A stretch of DNA of 64,000 nucleotides, from the NCBI RefSeq assembly GCF_005844085.1, contig NZ_VCDI01000007.1, positions 122,004 through 186,003 on the forward strand. The letters run 5' to 3'. The translations under genes were made by a program, and so were the position numbers. Within the stretch, counting starts at the first letter, position 1. Every line of letters begins with the position of its first letter. A model generated the notes under the pieces. That model had not been told where the DNA came from, ran no database searches, and saw only the letters and a list, made by a program, of their open reading frames with translations. Shown here in pieces: positions 39,403-47,703 of the stretch. The DNA comes from Lichenicoccus roseus (GTDB taxonomy: Bacteria; Pseudomonadota; Alphaproteobacteria; Acetobacterales; Acetobacteraceae).

Positions 39403-40775
39403 GCGGCGCCGACCCGATGCTGGCGCACGCGCTGCCGGCACGTCCGGTCGCGTTCTACGGCGATGATTTCACCGGCTCCACGGACGTGCTCGACGTTGTC
39501 GCCAAAGCCGGCCTTTCCGCCGTGCTGTTCCTGGCACCACCCGATCGCGCCATGCTCGCGCGCTTCCCGCAAGCGCGCGTGGTCGGCATTGCAGGCGTCG
39601 CGCGCAGCCAGACGCCGGCCTGGATGCGCGCGCAGTTGCCCGCCATCTATGAGAGCCTGCGGGCCACCGGCGCCGCACTGCTGCACTACAAGGTCTGCTC
39701 GACCTTCGACAGCGCGCCGGAGATCGGCAGCATCGGCGAGGCGGCGCGGATCGGCCTCGAGCATTTTCCGTCGCGACCGGTGCCGATCACCGTCGGCGCC
39801 CCGGCATTGCGCCGCTACGTCGCCTTCGGCAACCTGTTCGCGGGCTTCGGGGACGAGCGCTACCGGATCGACCGCCACCCGGTGATGGCGCGCCATCCGG
39901 TGACGCCGATGCGCGAGGCCGACCTGCGGCGTCATCTGGCGCAGCAGGCCGGGTTCAGCATCGGCCTCGTCGACAAGGTGGATCTCGCGACGCCGGACAT
40001 CAGGCGGACCTGGCGCGACATCGCCGGATCCGATGATGCGGTGCTGTTCGACACCGTCGACGAGAACGACCTCGTTGTCGTCGGCGACATCCTGCACGCG
40101 CGCATCCTGCAGGCGACCGCGCGGGGCGAGCCGGTCTTCGCGGTCGGCTCGTCGGGCCTCGAATACGCGCTGGTCGCGGCGTGGCGTGCGGCGGGATTGC
40201 TGGGTACCGCGCCGGCGCCACGACCGATCGCTCCCGCCGACCGCGTGGTGGCGATCTCCGGCAGTTGCTCGCCGGTCACGGCAGCGCAGATCGCGCAGGC
40301 CCTGCAGGATGGCTTCACGCCGGTCCGGCTCGATCCGGTCGCGCTGCTGTCGGACAACGCCGCCATCACGCGCGCCACCGACCAGGCCGCCGCCGCGCTG
40401 GCGGGCGGCCGCGACGTGCTCGTCTACACGGCGGACGGTCCGGACACGATGATCGACCTGCCGCCGGGCACCGATGGCAGCGCGTTCAACGACCGCCTCG
40501 GCACCGTGCTCGGCCATCTGCTGCGCGACCTGCTGGCAAGATCCGGGGTCCGCCGCGCCATCGTGGCCGGCGGCGACACGTCCAGCCATGCCGTGCAGCA
40601 GCTCGGCCTGCATGCGCTGACCGTCGCCTCCCCGCTGGTGCCCGGCTGTCCGCTCTGCCACGGCCATTCGGACGATCCGGCGTTGTCCGGTCTCGAGATC
40701 GCCCTCAAGGGCGGCCAGATGGGCCAGCGGGATTTCTTTCGCCGCGCCAAGACCGGCGCCGCGTCACACGCCTAG
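39399..40775 (+). CDS. Four-carbon acid sugar kinase family (DUF1537), OiaK-like
   Basis: A 458-residue sugar-acid kinase. The N-terminal domain has YGDDFTGSTDVLD (Asp residues of the substrate site, about residues 20-32). The C-terminal nucleotide domain has AISGSCSPVTAAQI and the glycine-rich VAGGDTSSHAV. In the apionate pathway OiaK phosphorylates 3-oxo-isoapionate, which the RLP then processes; other family members act on 3-oxo-tetronates. The start overlaps the RLP stop as ATGA, so kinase and RLP are made together. Confidence 0.9.
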   Translation: MSGADPMLAHALPARPVAFYGDDFTGSTDVLDVVAKAGLSAVLFLAPPDRAMLARFPQARVVGIAGVARSQTPAWMRAQLPAIYESLRATGAALLHYKVCSTFDSAPEIGSIGEAARIGLEHFPSRPVPITVGAPALRRYVAFGNLFAGFGDERYRIDRHPVMARHPVTPMREADLRRHLAQQAGFSIGLVDKVDLATPDIRRTWRDIAGSDDAVLFDTVDENDLVVVGDILHARILQATARGEPVFAVGSSGLEYALVAAWRAAGLLGTAPAPRPIAPADRVVAISGSCSPVTAAQIAQALQDGFTPVRLDPVALLSDNAAITRATDQAAAALAGGRDVLVYTADGPDTMIDLPPGTDGSAFNDRLGTVLGHLLRDLLARSGVRRAIVAGGDTSSHAVQQLGLHALTVASPLVPGCPLCHGHSDDPALSGLEIALKGGQMGQRDFFRRAKTGAASHA

Positions 40776-40791
40776 ATACGGGAGACCAACA

Positions 40792-41625
40792 ATGGCAAGA
40801 ATTGCCCTGATCGGCGCCGGCGGCAAGATGGGCGGCCGCATCACCGACAACCTGCTGAAGACCGACCATCGGGTCGCCCATGTCGAGGTCGGCGAGGCCG
40901 GCATTGCGGCACTCGGCAAGCGCGGGCTCGCTGTCCATCCGCTCGAGGATGCGCTGCGCGATGCGGATGCGGTCATTCTCGCGGTTCCGGACAATCGCAT
41001 CGGGCAGGTCGCCGCAGGGATCGAGCATTCCCTTCGCAGCGGCACCATGCTGATCGTGCTGGATGCCGCTGCACCGTATGCGGGCGACATGCCGAAGCGT
41101 TCCGACATCACGATGTTCGTCACCCATCCCTGCCATCCGCCGATCTTCAACGACGAGACGACGCCGGAAGCCAAAGGCGACTTCTTCGGCGGGATTGCGG
41201 CAAAACAGCACATCGTCTGCGCGCTCATGCAAGGGCCGGAGGAGCATTATGCGCTCGGTGAGCAGATCTCCCGCGAGATCTGGGCGCCGGTGATGCGCTC
41301 GCACCGGGTGACGGTCGAGCAGATGGCGATCCTGGAGCCGGTGCTGTCGGAGACGGTGACCGGGACCTGCCTCACCATCATCCGCGAGGCGGTCGACGAG
41401 GCCGTGAAACGCGGTGTTCCCGAGGAAGCCGCGAGGGATTTCGTGCTCGGCCACTTGAACGTTGAGATCGCGATCGTATTCCAGCAGCTTCCCAACGGCA
41501 CCTTCTCCGATGGAGCCAAGCTGGCGATCGAGAAGGCGAAGCCGGAGCTGTTCCGCCCCGACTGGCGGCGCGTGTTCGAGCCGGAGGCAATCCGCCAGTC
41601 GGTTCTCGACATCACCCGGCACTGA
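40792..41625 (+). CDS. ApnO-like D-apionate oxidoisomerase candidate (phosphogluconate-dehydrogenase-like)
   Basis: A 277-residue NAD-binding protein. The dinucleotide motif is IALIGAGGKMGGRITDNL (residues 4-21). FVTHPCHPPIFNDETTPEAKGDFFGG and the C-terminal phosphogluconate-dehydrogenase-like helical domain match the group that includes D-apionate oxidoisomerase, which oxidises and rearranges the branched acid to 3-oxo-isoapionate. That would supply the substrate for the kinase encoded just upstream. A ribosome site GGGAGA lies nine bases before the ATG. Confidence 0.82.
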   Translation: MARIALIGAGGKMGGRITDNLLKTDHRVAHVEVGEAGIAALGKRGLAVHPLEDALRDADAVILAVPDNRIGQVAAGIEHSLRSGTMLIVLDAAAPYAGDMPKRSDITMFVTHPCHPPIFNDETTPEAKGDFFGGIAAKQHIVCALMQGPEEHYALGEQISREIWAPVMRSHRVTVEQMAILEPVLSETVTGTCLTIIREAVDEAVKRGVPEEAARDFVLGHLNVEIAIVFQQLPNGTFSDGAKLAIEKAKPELFRPDWRRVFEPEAIRQSVLDITRH

Positions 41626-41636
41626 AGGAGCCAGCG

Positions 41637-42032
41637 ATGCTGAAGCAGGTAGTGGCAGAGTCCGGCGGCCGGCGCGTCGTGATCATGGACTCGATCACCA
41701 AGGTGACGCCGGACGACGAAGGCGCCTTCGTGGTCGCGGCGTCGCATGGCGGCGCATCCTCCGGCGAGTTCGCCCTGGAAATTCCGCTCGGCCTCGTGGT
41801 GCTGAACGATGCAGGCATAGGCAAGGACGAAGCCGGCATCGCGTCGCTGGCGATGCTGGAAGCGCGCGGCGTGCCGTGCGCCACCGTCGGCCATGACACG
41901 GCACGTATCGGCGACGCGGCCGACATGTGGGAGAGCGGCATCGTGAGCCGCGTCAACCAGCCAGCCGCGAGGCTTGGTCTGGAACCCGGTCAACCTCTCA
42001 AGGCCACGCTGGAAGCGTTGCTACGAGCGTAG
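41637..42032 (+). CDS. Conserved small protein of unknown function
   Basis: A 131-residue soluble protein, last gene of the RLP operon, with GGAG eight bases before its start. It shows no signal peptide or membrane segment. Striking conserved-looking patches are VIMDSITKVTPDDEGAFVV, SHGGASSGEFAL, VLNDAGIGKDEAGIASLAML and GHDTARIGDAADMWESGIVS; the Ser-His-Gly-Gly and Asn-Asp-Ala-Gly motifs look like a catalytic or ligand site. I do not recognise a characterised family. Its place suggests an accessory or enzymatic role in the same pathway. Confidence 0.75.
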   Translation: MLKQVVAESGGRRVVIMDSITKVTPDDEGAFVVAASHGGASSGEFALEIPLGLVVLNDAGIGKDEAGIASLAMLEARGVPCATVGHDTARIGDAADMWESGIVSRVNQPAARLGLEPGQPLKATLEALLRA

Positions 42033-42039
42033 CCGGGAG

Positions 42040-42063
42040 GGCCCCGCCGTCGAGGGCGGGGCC
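42040..42063. terminator. Bidirectional hairpin terminator between convergent operons
   Basis: GGCCCCGCC and GGCGGGGCC form a perfect 9-bp GC stem with a six-base loop, centred in the 38-base gap between the small-protein gene (plus) and the Gfo/Idh gene (minus). There is no clear T-tract, so termination may be only partly intrinsic. Confidence 0.65.
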
Positions 42064-42070
42064 GGTTGCC

Positions 42071-43072
42071 TCAGCTCCCCTCCACCCGCTCCGCCTTGCC
42101 GCTCTGCGCCGACCGCCGGGCCGCGAGCGCCACCGCCAGCGAACGCAACCCGTCCTCGCCGGTCGCCACCGGGCGCCCCTCGCCGCGGATCGTCGCGACG
42201 AATGCGCGCGTGCCGCGCACGTAGTAGTCCTCGGGGTCCAGATCGAGTGCGCGCTCGCCGTTCCTGTCGCGCAGCGTGACGGTGCCGGCCGGCTTCTGCG
42301 CCATGTTGTCGCGCGCGATCAGCGAGGCGTCGCTGCCGTGGATTTCGCAGGAGGTTTCCTGCGCGCGGGTGGTGAAGCTGTCATGCACCTGCGCGAGGAA
42401 GCCGCTGCGGAAACGGATCAGGCTCATCGCCGCATCCTCGATCCCCTCGATGGCGAGGCCACCATTCTGGGCATAGGTCATCACCTCCTCGGGCTCGTCG
42501 CCGGTGAGGTAGCGCAACAGGTCGGTGTCGTGCACCAGCAGGTCGAGCAGCGCGCCCGCACCGGCGCCGGCGGTCTTCAGGCGCCAGCCGAGCATCTGGA
42601 TCGGTAGCGTGCCGGCGTGCACCACACGCGCCGCGAGCAGGCGGCCCAGCGCACCGGACGCAATCACCTCGCGCATCGCCCGATGCGTCGCCGCGTTGCG
42701 GAGATGGTGGTTGGTCGCCATCACCACGCCCGCGATGCGGCATGCCTCGATCATCTCGGCGGCATCCTCGTAGCTGGTGGCAAGCGGCTTCTCGCACAGC
42801 ACATGCCGACCGGCGCGCGCGGCGGCGATGCATTCACCGTGATGCCGCTCGTTGGTGGTCGAGATGTAGACCGCATCGACATCCTGCAGCACCTCGTCGA
42901 GCGAGGTGGTCGAACGCGGGATGCCGAACTCGTCGGCGAACGCCCGGCCGCGCGCGGCATCCGAGCTCATCACGCTGTCGATGCGGCCGCCATTCTGGCG
43001 GATCGCGTTGATCATCCATTCCCGCGCGATCGTGGTCGCCCCGATCAGCGCCCAGCGCAACTCCTCGGCCAT
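42071..43072 (-). CDS. Gfo/Idh/MocA-family sugar dehydrogenase
   Basis: A 333-residue NAD(P)-dependent oxidoreductase. The Rossmann start is RWALIGATTIAREWM (GxxxxA variant), the family motif is CEKPLATSYEDAAEM with Lys95, and LDLLVHDTDLLRYLTG carries the catalytic His/Asp region. D-apiose dehydrogenase (ApsD) belongs to this family, so oxidation of the branched sugar to its lactone is a plausible task, though many other sugars are used by relatives. It is the last gene of the transport operon, two bases after the ATPase stop. Confidence 0.88.
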   Translation of the reverse strand: MAEELRWALIGATTIAREWMINAIRQNGGRIDSVMSSDAARGRAFADEFGIPRSTTSLDEVLQDVDAVYISTTNERHHGECIAAARAGRHVLCEKPLATSYEDAAEMIEACRIAGVVMATNHHLRNAATHRAMREVIASGALGRLLAARVVHAGTLPIQMLGWRLKTAGAGAGALLDLLVHDTDLLRYLTGDEPEEVMTYAQNGGLAIEGIEDAAMSLIRFRSGFLAQVHDSFTTRAQETSCEIHGSDASLIARDNMAQKPAGTVTLRDRNGERALDLDPEDYYVRGTRAFVATIRGEGRPVATGEDGLRSLAVALAARRSAQSGKAERVEGS

Positions 43073-43074
43073 GA

Positions 43075-44631
43075 TTATCCCTCTTCGTGCAGTGGTGCCT
43101 CGGCACCGACGATTGCATGCATGATCGTCTCGCTGAGCACCTGGTAGCTGCCGGTGTTCGGCAGCGACGACACGATGCGCCTGGACGCCATGACCAGTAT
43201 GTCGTCCGAGAGACGGACGATTTCGGCGAGGTCGCTGGAGATGACCAGGATCGCCTTGCCCCGCGCCGCCAACGCCTCGATCACGCCATACATTTCTTCC
43301 TTGGTGCGCACATCGACGCCGACAGAGGGCTCGTCGATGATGAGCACGTCGACATCGCTCGCCATCCACTTCGCGAGGCTGATCTTCTGCTGGTTGCCAC
43401 CGCTGAGTTCGCCGACATCCTGGTCCAGGCTGGCGTATTTCACCGCGAGCCCGTCGATCACCGGCGACACCGCCCGACGCTCGCCCGACGGAGTCACCAA
43501 ACCGAGCCGCCCACCCAGCCGCGGCCAGATGGCGATGCCGGCATTGTGCCGGATCGGATGCGACAGGATCAGCCCCTCGCCCTTGCGGTCCTCGCTGACA
43601 TAGCCGATCCGGTGCGCGAGCAGGGCGGCGCGAGGACTGCGCGGCCGGATCGGCCGGCCCTCGGCCAGGATCACGCCGGAAGTGACGGTCTCGAGTCCGA
43701 TGATGGCGCGGGCGAGCTCGGTGCGACCAGCGCCGACCAGCCCGTAGAGGCCGACGATGCGACCCGCATGCAGCGTGAGGTCGATGCCACGATGGCCCCA
43801 CGACGTCTCGACCCCGCGCAGTGCCAGGCGGGGCGACCCGGTCGCGGCCGGCGTGGCTGCATGTTCGGTGCGGCGCTCGCCGACCGTGATGGTGCGGCCG
43901 ACCATGGCGGTCACCACGTCTCCCCGGGTGAGCGCGGTCCGCTCGATATTGCTCAGAACGGTGCGTCCGTCGCGGATGACGGTGATGCGGTCGCACAGCG
44001 CGAACACCTCGTCGAGCTTGTGACTGACGAAAAGCAACGCGCCGCCCTCGTCGCGGAGTTCACGCAGGCGCTCGAACAGCACCGTCGCCTCGCGTTCGGT
44101 GATCGATGCCGTGGGCTCGTCGAGCAGCAGCACGCGAGCCTGCAATGCCAGCGCCCGCGCGATCTCGACCAGTTGTCCCTGCGCCGGCGTGAGCGTGCCG
44201 GCCATCCGGTCGGGCGACATGTCGAGTCCGACGCGACCGAGCCAGACCCGCGCATCGCGTTTCAGGCGGCCGCGATCGAGAAAGCCATAGCGGCGCGGCG
44301 GTGCATGCAGGAACAGGTTCTCGGCGACCGAGAAATGCGGCAGCAGGTTGCGTTCCTGGAACACCGCGCCGATGCCGGCCCCGATCGCCTCGTCGGTCGA
44401 GGAGAAGTGTCGAACGATACCGTCGGTGCGGACGGTGCCCTCGTCGGCACGGTGCACGCCGGTCAGGACCTTGATCAGCGTCGACTTTCCGGCGCCGTTC
44501 TCGCCGATCAGCGCGTGGATGCTGCCGCGTGCCAGTGCGAAATCCACTCCACCGAGGGCGACCGTGCCGCCGAAGGCCTTCCGGATCGCTTGCGCCTCGA
44601 GCGCGGGCGGTGCCGTGACCGGCGCGCTCAC
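43075..44631 (-). CDS. Sugar ABC transporter ATP-binding protein, transporter 2
   Basis: A 518-residue double ATPase. Domain one: Walker A GENGAGKSTL, signature LTPAQGQLVEIARAL, Walker B LLLDEPTASI. Domain two: degenerate GLVGAGRTELARAI, LSGGNQQKISLAKWM and LIIDEPSVGVDVRTK. It is the RbsA/XylG type, distinct in sequence from the ATPase at 30985. It overlaps the upstream permease gene by four bases (ATGA). Confidence 0.95.
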   Translation of the reverse strand: MSAPVTAPPALEAQAIRKAFGGTVALGGVDFALARGSIHALIGENGAGKSTLIKVLTGVHRADEGTVRTDGIVRHFSSTDEAIGAGIGAVFQERNLLPHFSVAENLFLHAPPRRYGFLDRGRLKRDARVWLGRVGLDMSPDRMAGTLTPAQGQLVEIARALALQARVLLLDEPTASITEREATVLFERLRELRDEGGALLFVSHKLDEVFALCDRITVIRDGRTVLSNIERTALTRGDVVTAMVGRTITVGERRTEHAATPAATGSPRLALRGVETSWGHRGIDLTLHAGRIVGLYGLVGAGRTELARAIIGLETVTSGVILAEGRPIRPRSPRAALLAHRIGYVSEDRKGEGLILSHPIRHNAGIAIWPRLGGRLGLVTPSGERRAVSPVIDGLAVKYASLDQDVGELSGGNQQKISLAKWMASDVDVLIIDEPSVGVDVRTKEEMYGVIEALAARGKAILVISSDLAEIVRLSDDILVMASRRIVSSLPNTGSYQVLSETIMHAIVGAEAPLHEEG

Positions 44632-45635
44632 CGTTGCACCGCACCGCTTTCCGGCAGCCTGCCCGTCGCCGCGCGCGCCGTGACATGTGCCAGCAGGTCG
44701 CGCAGGCGGGTACGGCCGAGCAGGACCGCGAAGAACACCAGCAGGCCTTCGACCAGCGTCACCCAGTATGGACCGACATCGAGCAGGATCAGCCCGTCAT
44801 TGATGGTGGCCAGGATCAGGCTTGCCACCAGGATGCCGAACACCGACACGACCCCACCGGTGAGCAGCGTGCCGCCGATGATCGGCACGGTGAAGGACTG
44901 GATCAGCCAGCCGGTTCCGGCGGTCGGATTGGCCTCGTGCAGCTGCGCGGTGGCGACCACCCCGGCGATGCCTGCCAGCAGCCCCGACAGGCTGTGTGCC
45001 CACAGTACCGCCTCCCGGCGCGACAGCCCCGACAAGGATGCGGCTTCCGGATTATCGCCGACCGCAAGCATCAGCCGGCCGATCCGGCGCGAATTGTACA
45101 GGACGCCGAGGAGTGCCGCCGCGAGCAGGCTCGTCACGATGGCGAGCGGCACCGGCCCTACCCTGCCGGTGCCGAGGAAGTTGAACGCCGCGGGCAACCC
45201 GGTGTAGGGCGTCGTTTCGGTGATCGCCAGGGCGGCGCCGGCGAAAGCACCGCCGGTCGCCAGCGTGACGATGAAACCGCTGACGCCGGATGCCACCACG
45301 ATCAGCCCGTTCAGCACCCCCGACGCGAGGGCGACCGCGATGGCGGCGACGATCGCGGGCAGCAGCGGCCAGCCGGCGGTGTGCAGCAGGTAGCCGAGCA
45401 CGATGCCGGTGAATTCGCCGATGCCGCCGACCGCGAGACTGAAATCCCCGACCGCCAGCGTCGCCAGCTGCGAGTATCCGATCAACGCCAGCAGCGTCGC
45501 ACTCGAAAGCACGACATAGATGTTGAAACTGGTGAGGAAGCGGTCGCTGAGCACGGCAAACCCGGCGCTGCAGACCAATGCCACCAGCAGCAGTGGCAGC
45601 CACGCCCGCGCGCCCGCCGAGGTGTCAGCCGGCAT
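44628..45635 (-). CDS. Sugar ABC transporter permease 2b
   Basis: A 335-residue RbsC-type permease with about ten hydrophobic segments. The loop LAVGDFSLAVGGIGEFTGIV and the cytoplasmic AVGDNPEAASLSGLSRREAV are the family marks. I use the ATG at 45635, which overlaps the preceding permease gene by 11 bases; ATG 45689 would extend the overlap to 65. With the next permease it likely forms a heterodimer. Confidence 0.9.
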   Translation of the reverse strand: MPADTSAGARAWLPLLLVALVCSAGFAVLSDRFLTSFNIYVVLSSATLLALIGYSQLATLAVGDFSLAVGGIGEFTGIVLGYLLHTAGWPLLPAIVAAIAVALASGVLNGLIVVASGVSGFIVTLATGGAFAGAALAITETTPYTGLPAAFNFLGTGRVGPVPLAIVTSLLAAALLGVLYNSRRIGRLMLAVGDNPEAASLSGLSRREAVLWAHSLSGLLAGIAGVVATAQLHEANPTAGTGWLIQSFTVPIIGGTLLTGGVVSVFGILVASLILATINDGLILLDVGPYWVTLVEGLLVFFAVLLGRTRLRDLLAHVTARAATGRLPESGAVQR

Positions 45636-46608
45636 GGATGGCCCGTCCGCGACGCGCACCGCGCGCGGTGCGCTCGGCAAGGATGGCAAGCAGCAGCACC
45701 ACCGCCTGGGCGAATTCCTGCCAGTACGCGTTGACGCCGAGCGAGACCAGTCCCGAGTTGATGCTGACCACGAACAATGTCGCCGCCAGGGCGCCGCCGA
45801 GTGCGACGGCGCCGCCGCGCAATGCCGTGCCGCCGAGCACCGGCACGATGAAGGAGAGCAGCAACCAGTCGGTGCCGAGCGATGGCAGTGCCGATGCGAC
45901 GCGCGCCATCTCCATGATCGCGGCGACCGCGGAAAGCGCGCCTGACAGGGCGAACGTCGTCACCACGACCCGGCCGGTCGGAACGCCGCTCAGTGTCGCC
46001 GCGCGTTCGCTGGCGCCGACCGCCAGCATCTGCCAACCGCTTCGTGTGCGACGGTAGAGGATCCAGAGTCCGCCAAAGACGATCGCCGCAGGGACCACGA
46101 GCCAGGACAGGCTCTGCAGCACCAGCGGGTTGGCACCGAAATCGGTGAGCGCCTGTGGCAGTGCGCTGACGGCCGCACCGCCGCTCGCGATCAGCACGAG
46201 ACCGGTATAGATCGACGCCATCGCGAGCGTCACGATGAAGCTGCCGAGGCCGGTGAGACGCTCGAGCCATCCCATCAGCGCGCCGCAAGCGGCGCCCTCG
46301 ACCACACCGATCAGCAGCGCCGGCACCAGCGGCATGCCGGCTGGTCCGGCAAGCCAGCCGGTCGACATCACGGTAATCGCGCCGACCGCGCCGACTGCCA
46401 GGTTGAGCTGGCCGATCGCCACCACGACAAGCTGCGCGGCGCCGATCACCGCGGTTTCAGCCAGCAGCTGGGACAGGGTGAACAGGTTGAAGCTGCTGAG
46501 GAAGCCCTCGCCGATCCGTGCATAGATCGCCCAGCTCGCGGCGCTCAGCAGCAACAGGCCGAGCGCCGGCGAGAAGGCCGGTACCGCCCGGGCGCCGCTC
46601 AGGGGCAA
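45625..46608 (-). CDS. Sugar ABC transporter permease 2a
   Basis: A 327-residue RbsC-type permease starting with TTG, overlapping the binding-protein gene by ten bases. Marks are VAIGQLNLAVGAVGAITVMS and AVGASERAATLSGVPTGRVV. Having two different permease genes in one operon distinguishes this importer from transporter 1, which has one. Confidence 0.9.
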   Translation of the reverse strand: MPLSGARAVPAFSPALGLLLLSAASWAIYARIGEGFLSSFNLFTLSQLLAETAVIGAAQLVVVAIGQLNLAVGAVGAITVMSTGWLAGPAGMPLVPALLIGVVEGAACGALMGWLERLTGLGSFIVTLAMASIYTGLVLIASGGAAVSALPQALTDFGANPLVLQSLSWLVVPAAIVFGGLWILYRRTRSGWQMLAVGASERAATLSGVPTGRVVVTTFALSGALSAVAAIMEMARVASALPSLGTDWLLLSFIVPVLGGTALRGGAVALGGALAATLFVVSINSGLVSLGVNAYWQEFAQAVVLLLAILAERTARGARRGRAIHAG

Positions 46609-47651
46609 TGCAGCACCTGCTGGTCGATCGTCGTGATCAGATGCGTGGTGTCGTCGGGAAGCGAGGCCGGTCCGGGATATTTCGCGACGTTCGCCTGTGT
46701 CACCAGCAGCACGCCGGCGGTCAGCTGCTTCGCTGTCTGCAGCGACTTGTCGAACGGCGCGTCCGTGCGCACGGTGCAGCCGTCATGCGCCATCCTGAAG
46801 GCAGCGTAGGCGCCCGCATAACCCATCCCGTACGTGTTTTGGAACAGCGTGCCGGTGATGTAGCCCTTGCGGATCGCCTCGATGACCTGCGGCGCTGCAT
46901 CGGCGCCGATGAACTTGACGTGCCGGAACTGCGGATTGTCGGTGAGCGCTACCGCCATCGCGATGGACGGGTTGTAGGAGGTCGACATCGCGCCGGCGAG
47001 GGTGTTGCCCCGCGCGGCCAGCAGCGCATTGACAGCCGGCGGCGACAACTGGGGCGTGTCGATGTCGGCGACGATCTGCACGAGATTTACCTTGCCGCCG
47101 GTTGCCGCCACCGTCGCCTTCACCGCCTGGATGCGGAGCTGCGTGTTCGGATCGGTGAGCTGGCTCGCCAGCAGGGCGATGTCGCCGCTGCCGCCGATCG
47201 CATGGATCAGTTCCTGCGCCTGGTAGGCAGCGGCCTTGTAGATATCGGTGGAGATGCAGAACGCGGCGGCGCCGGGATCATAGGTGCAGCCATTGATATT
47301 GATGGTGTGTACACCGCGGCGCGCAAGCTTGGCTTCCTCGGCATTGGTGCCGTGCGTATCACCGGGGAACAGCCCGAAGCCGGTATAGCCACGCGCCGCC
47401 AGCGAATCGAGCAGCGCGTTCTCCTGCGTCAGGTTGAAGGCGTCAGTCGGCGGAACGGCGAAAATGCCGGTGAAGCCGTATTTTTTGGAGGCATCGGCGA
47501 TCGCCTGGCGCCATGAGTCGAAATACGCATTCGGTCCCGGTACCACCAGCGCGATCCTGGTGTCGGCGGCACGCGGACTTGCCGCCGGCAGCAGGACAGA
47601 CAAGCCGGCGGCCGCCAGCGCAGCCAGGCAGCGCGAAGTTCTCTTGGTCAT
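46599..47651 (-). CDS. Sugar ABC transporter substrate-binding protein, transporter 2
   Basis: A 350-residue periplasmic protein with signal peptide (MTKRTSRCLAALAAAGLSVL to RAA-D). The fold follows RbsB-like proteins: PGPNAYFDSWRQAIADASKK, FPGDTHGTNAEEAKLA, FIGADAAPQVIEAIRKGYI. Three cysteines in the mature part (ININGCTYDPG, AAFCIST, DGCTVR) may form a disulfide. It is only distantly like the protein at 28915, so the two importers probably differ in ligand. It follows dehydrogenase copy 2 and would be read from the same promoter. Confidence 0.9.
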   Translation of the reverse strand: MTKRTSRCLAALAAAGLSVLLPAASPRAADTRIALVVPGPNAYFDSWRQAIADASKKYGFTGIFAVPPTDAFNLTQENALLDSLAARGYTGFGLFPGDTHGTNAEEAKLARRGVHTININGCTYDPGAAAFCISTDIYKAAAYQAQELIHAIGGSGDIALLASQLTDPNTQLRIQAVKATVAATGGKVNLVQIVADIDTPQLSPPAVNALLAARGNTLAGAMSTSYNPSIAMAVALTDNPQFRHVKFIGADAAPQVIEAIRKGYITGTLFQNTYGMGYAGAYAAFRMAHDGCTVRTDAPFDKSLQTAKQLTAGVLLVTQANVAKYPGPASLPDDTTHLITTIDQQVLHCP

Positions 47652-47703
47652 GAATGTCCGCCCCGACACCGGATCTACGTCCGGCTGTTTTCGTAGATGA
47701 CAA

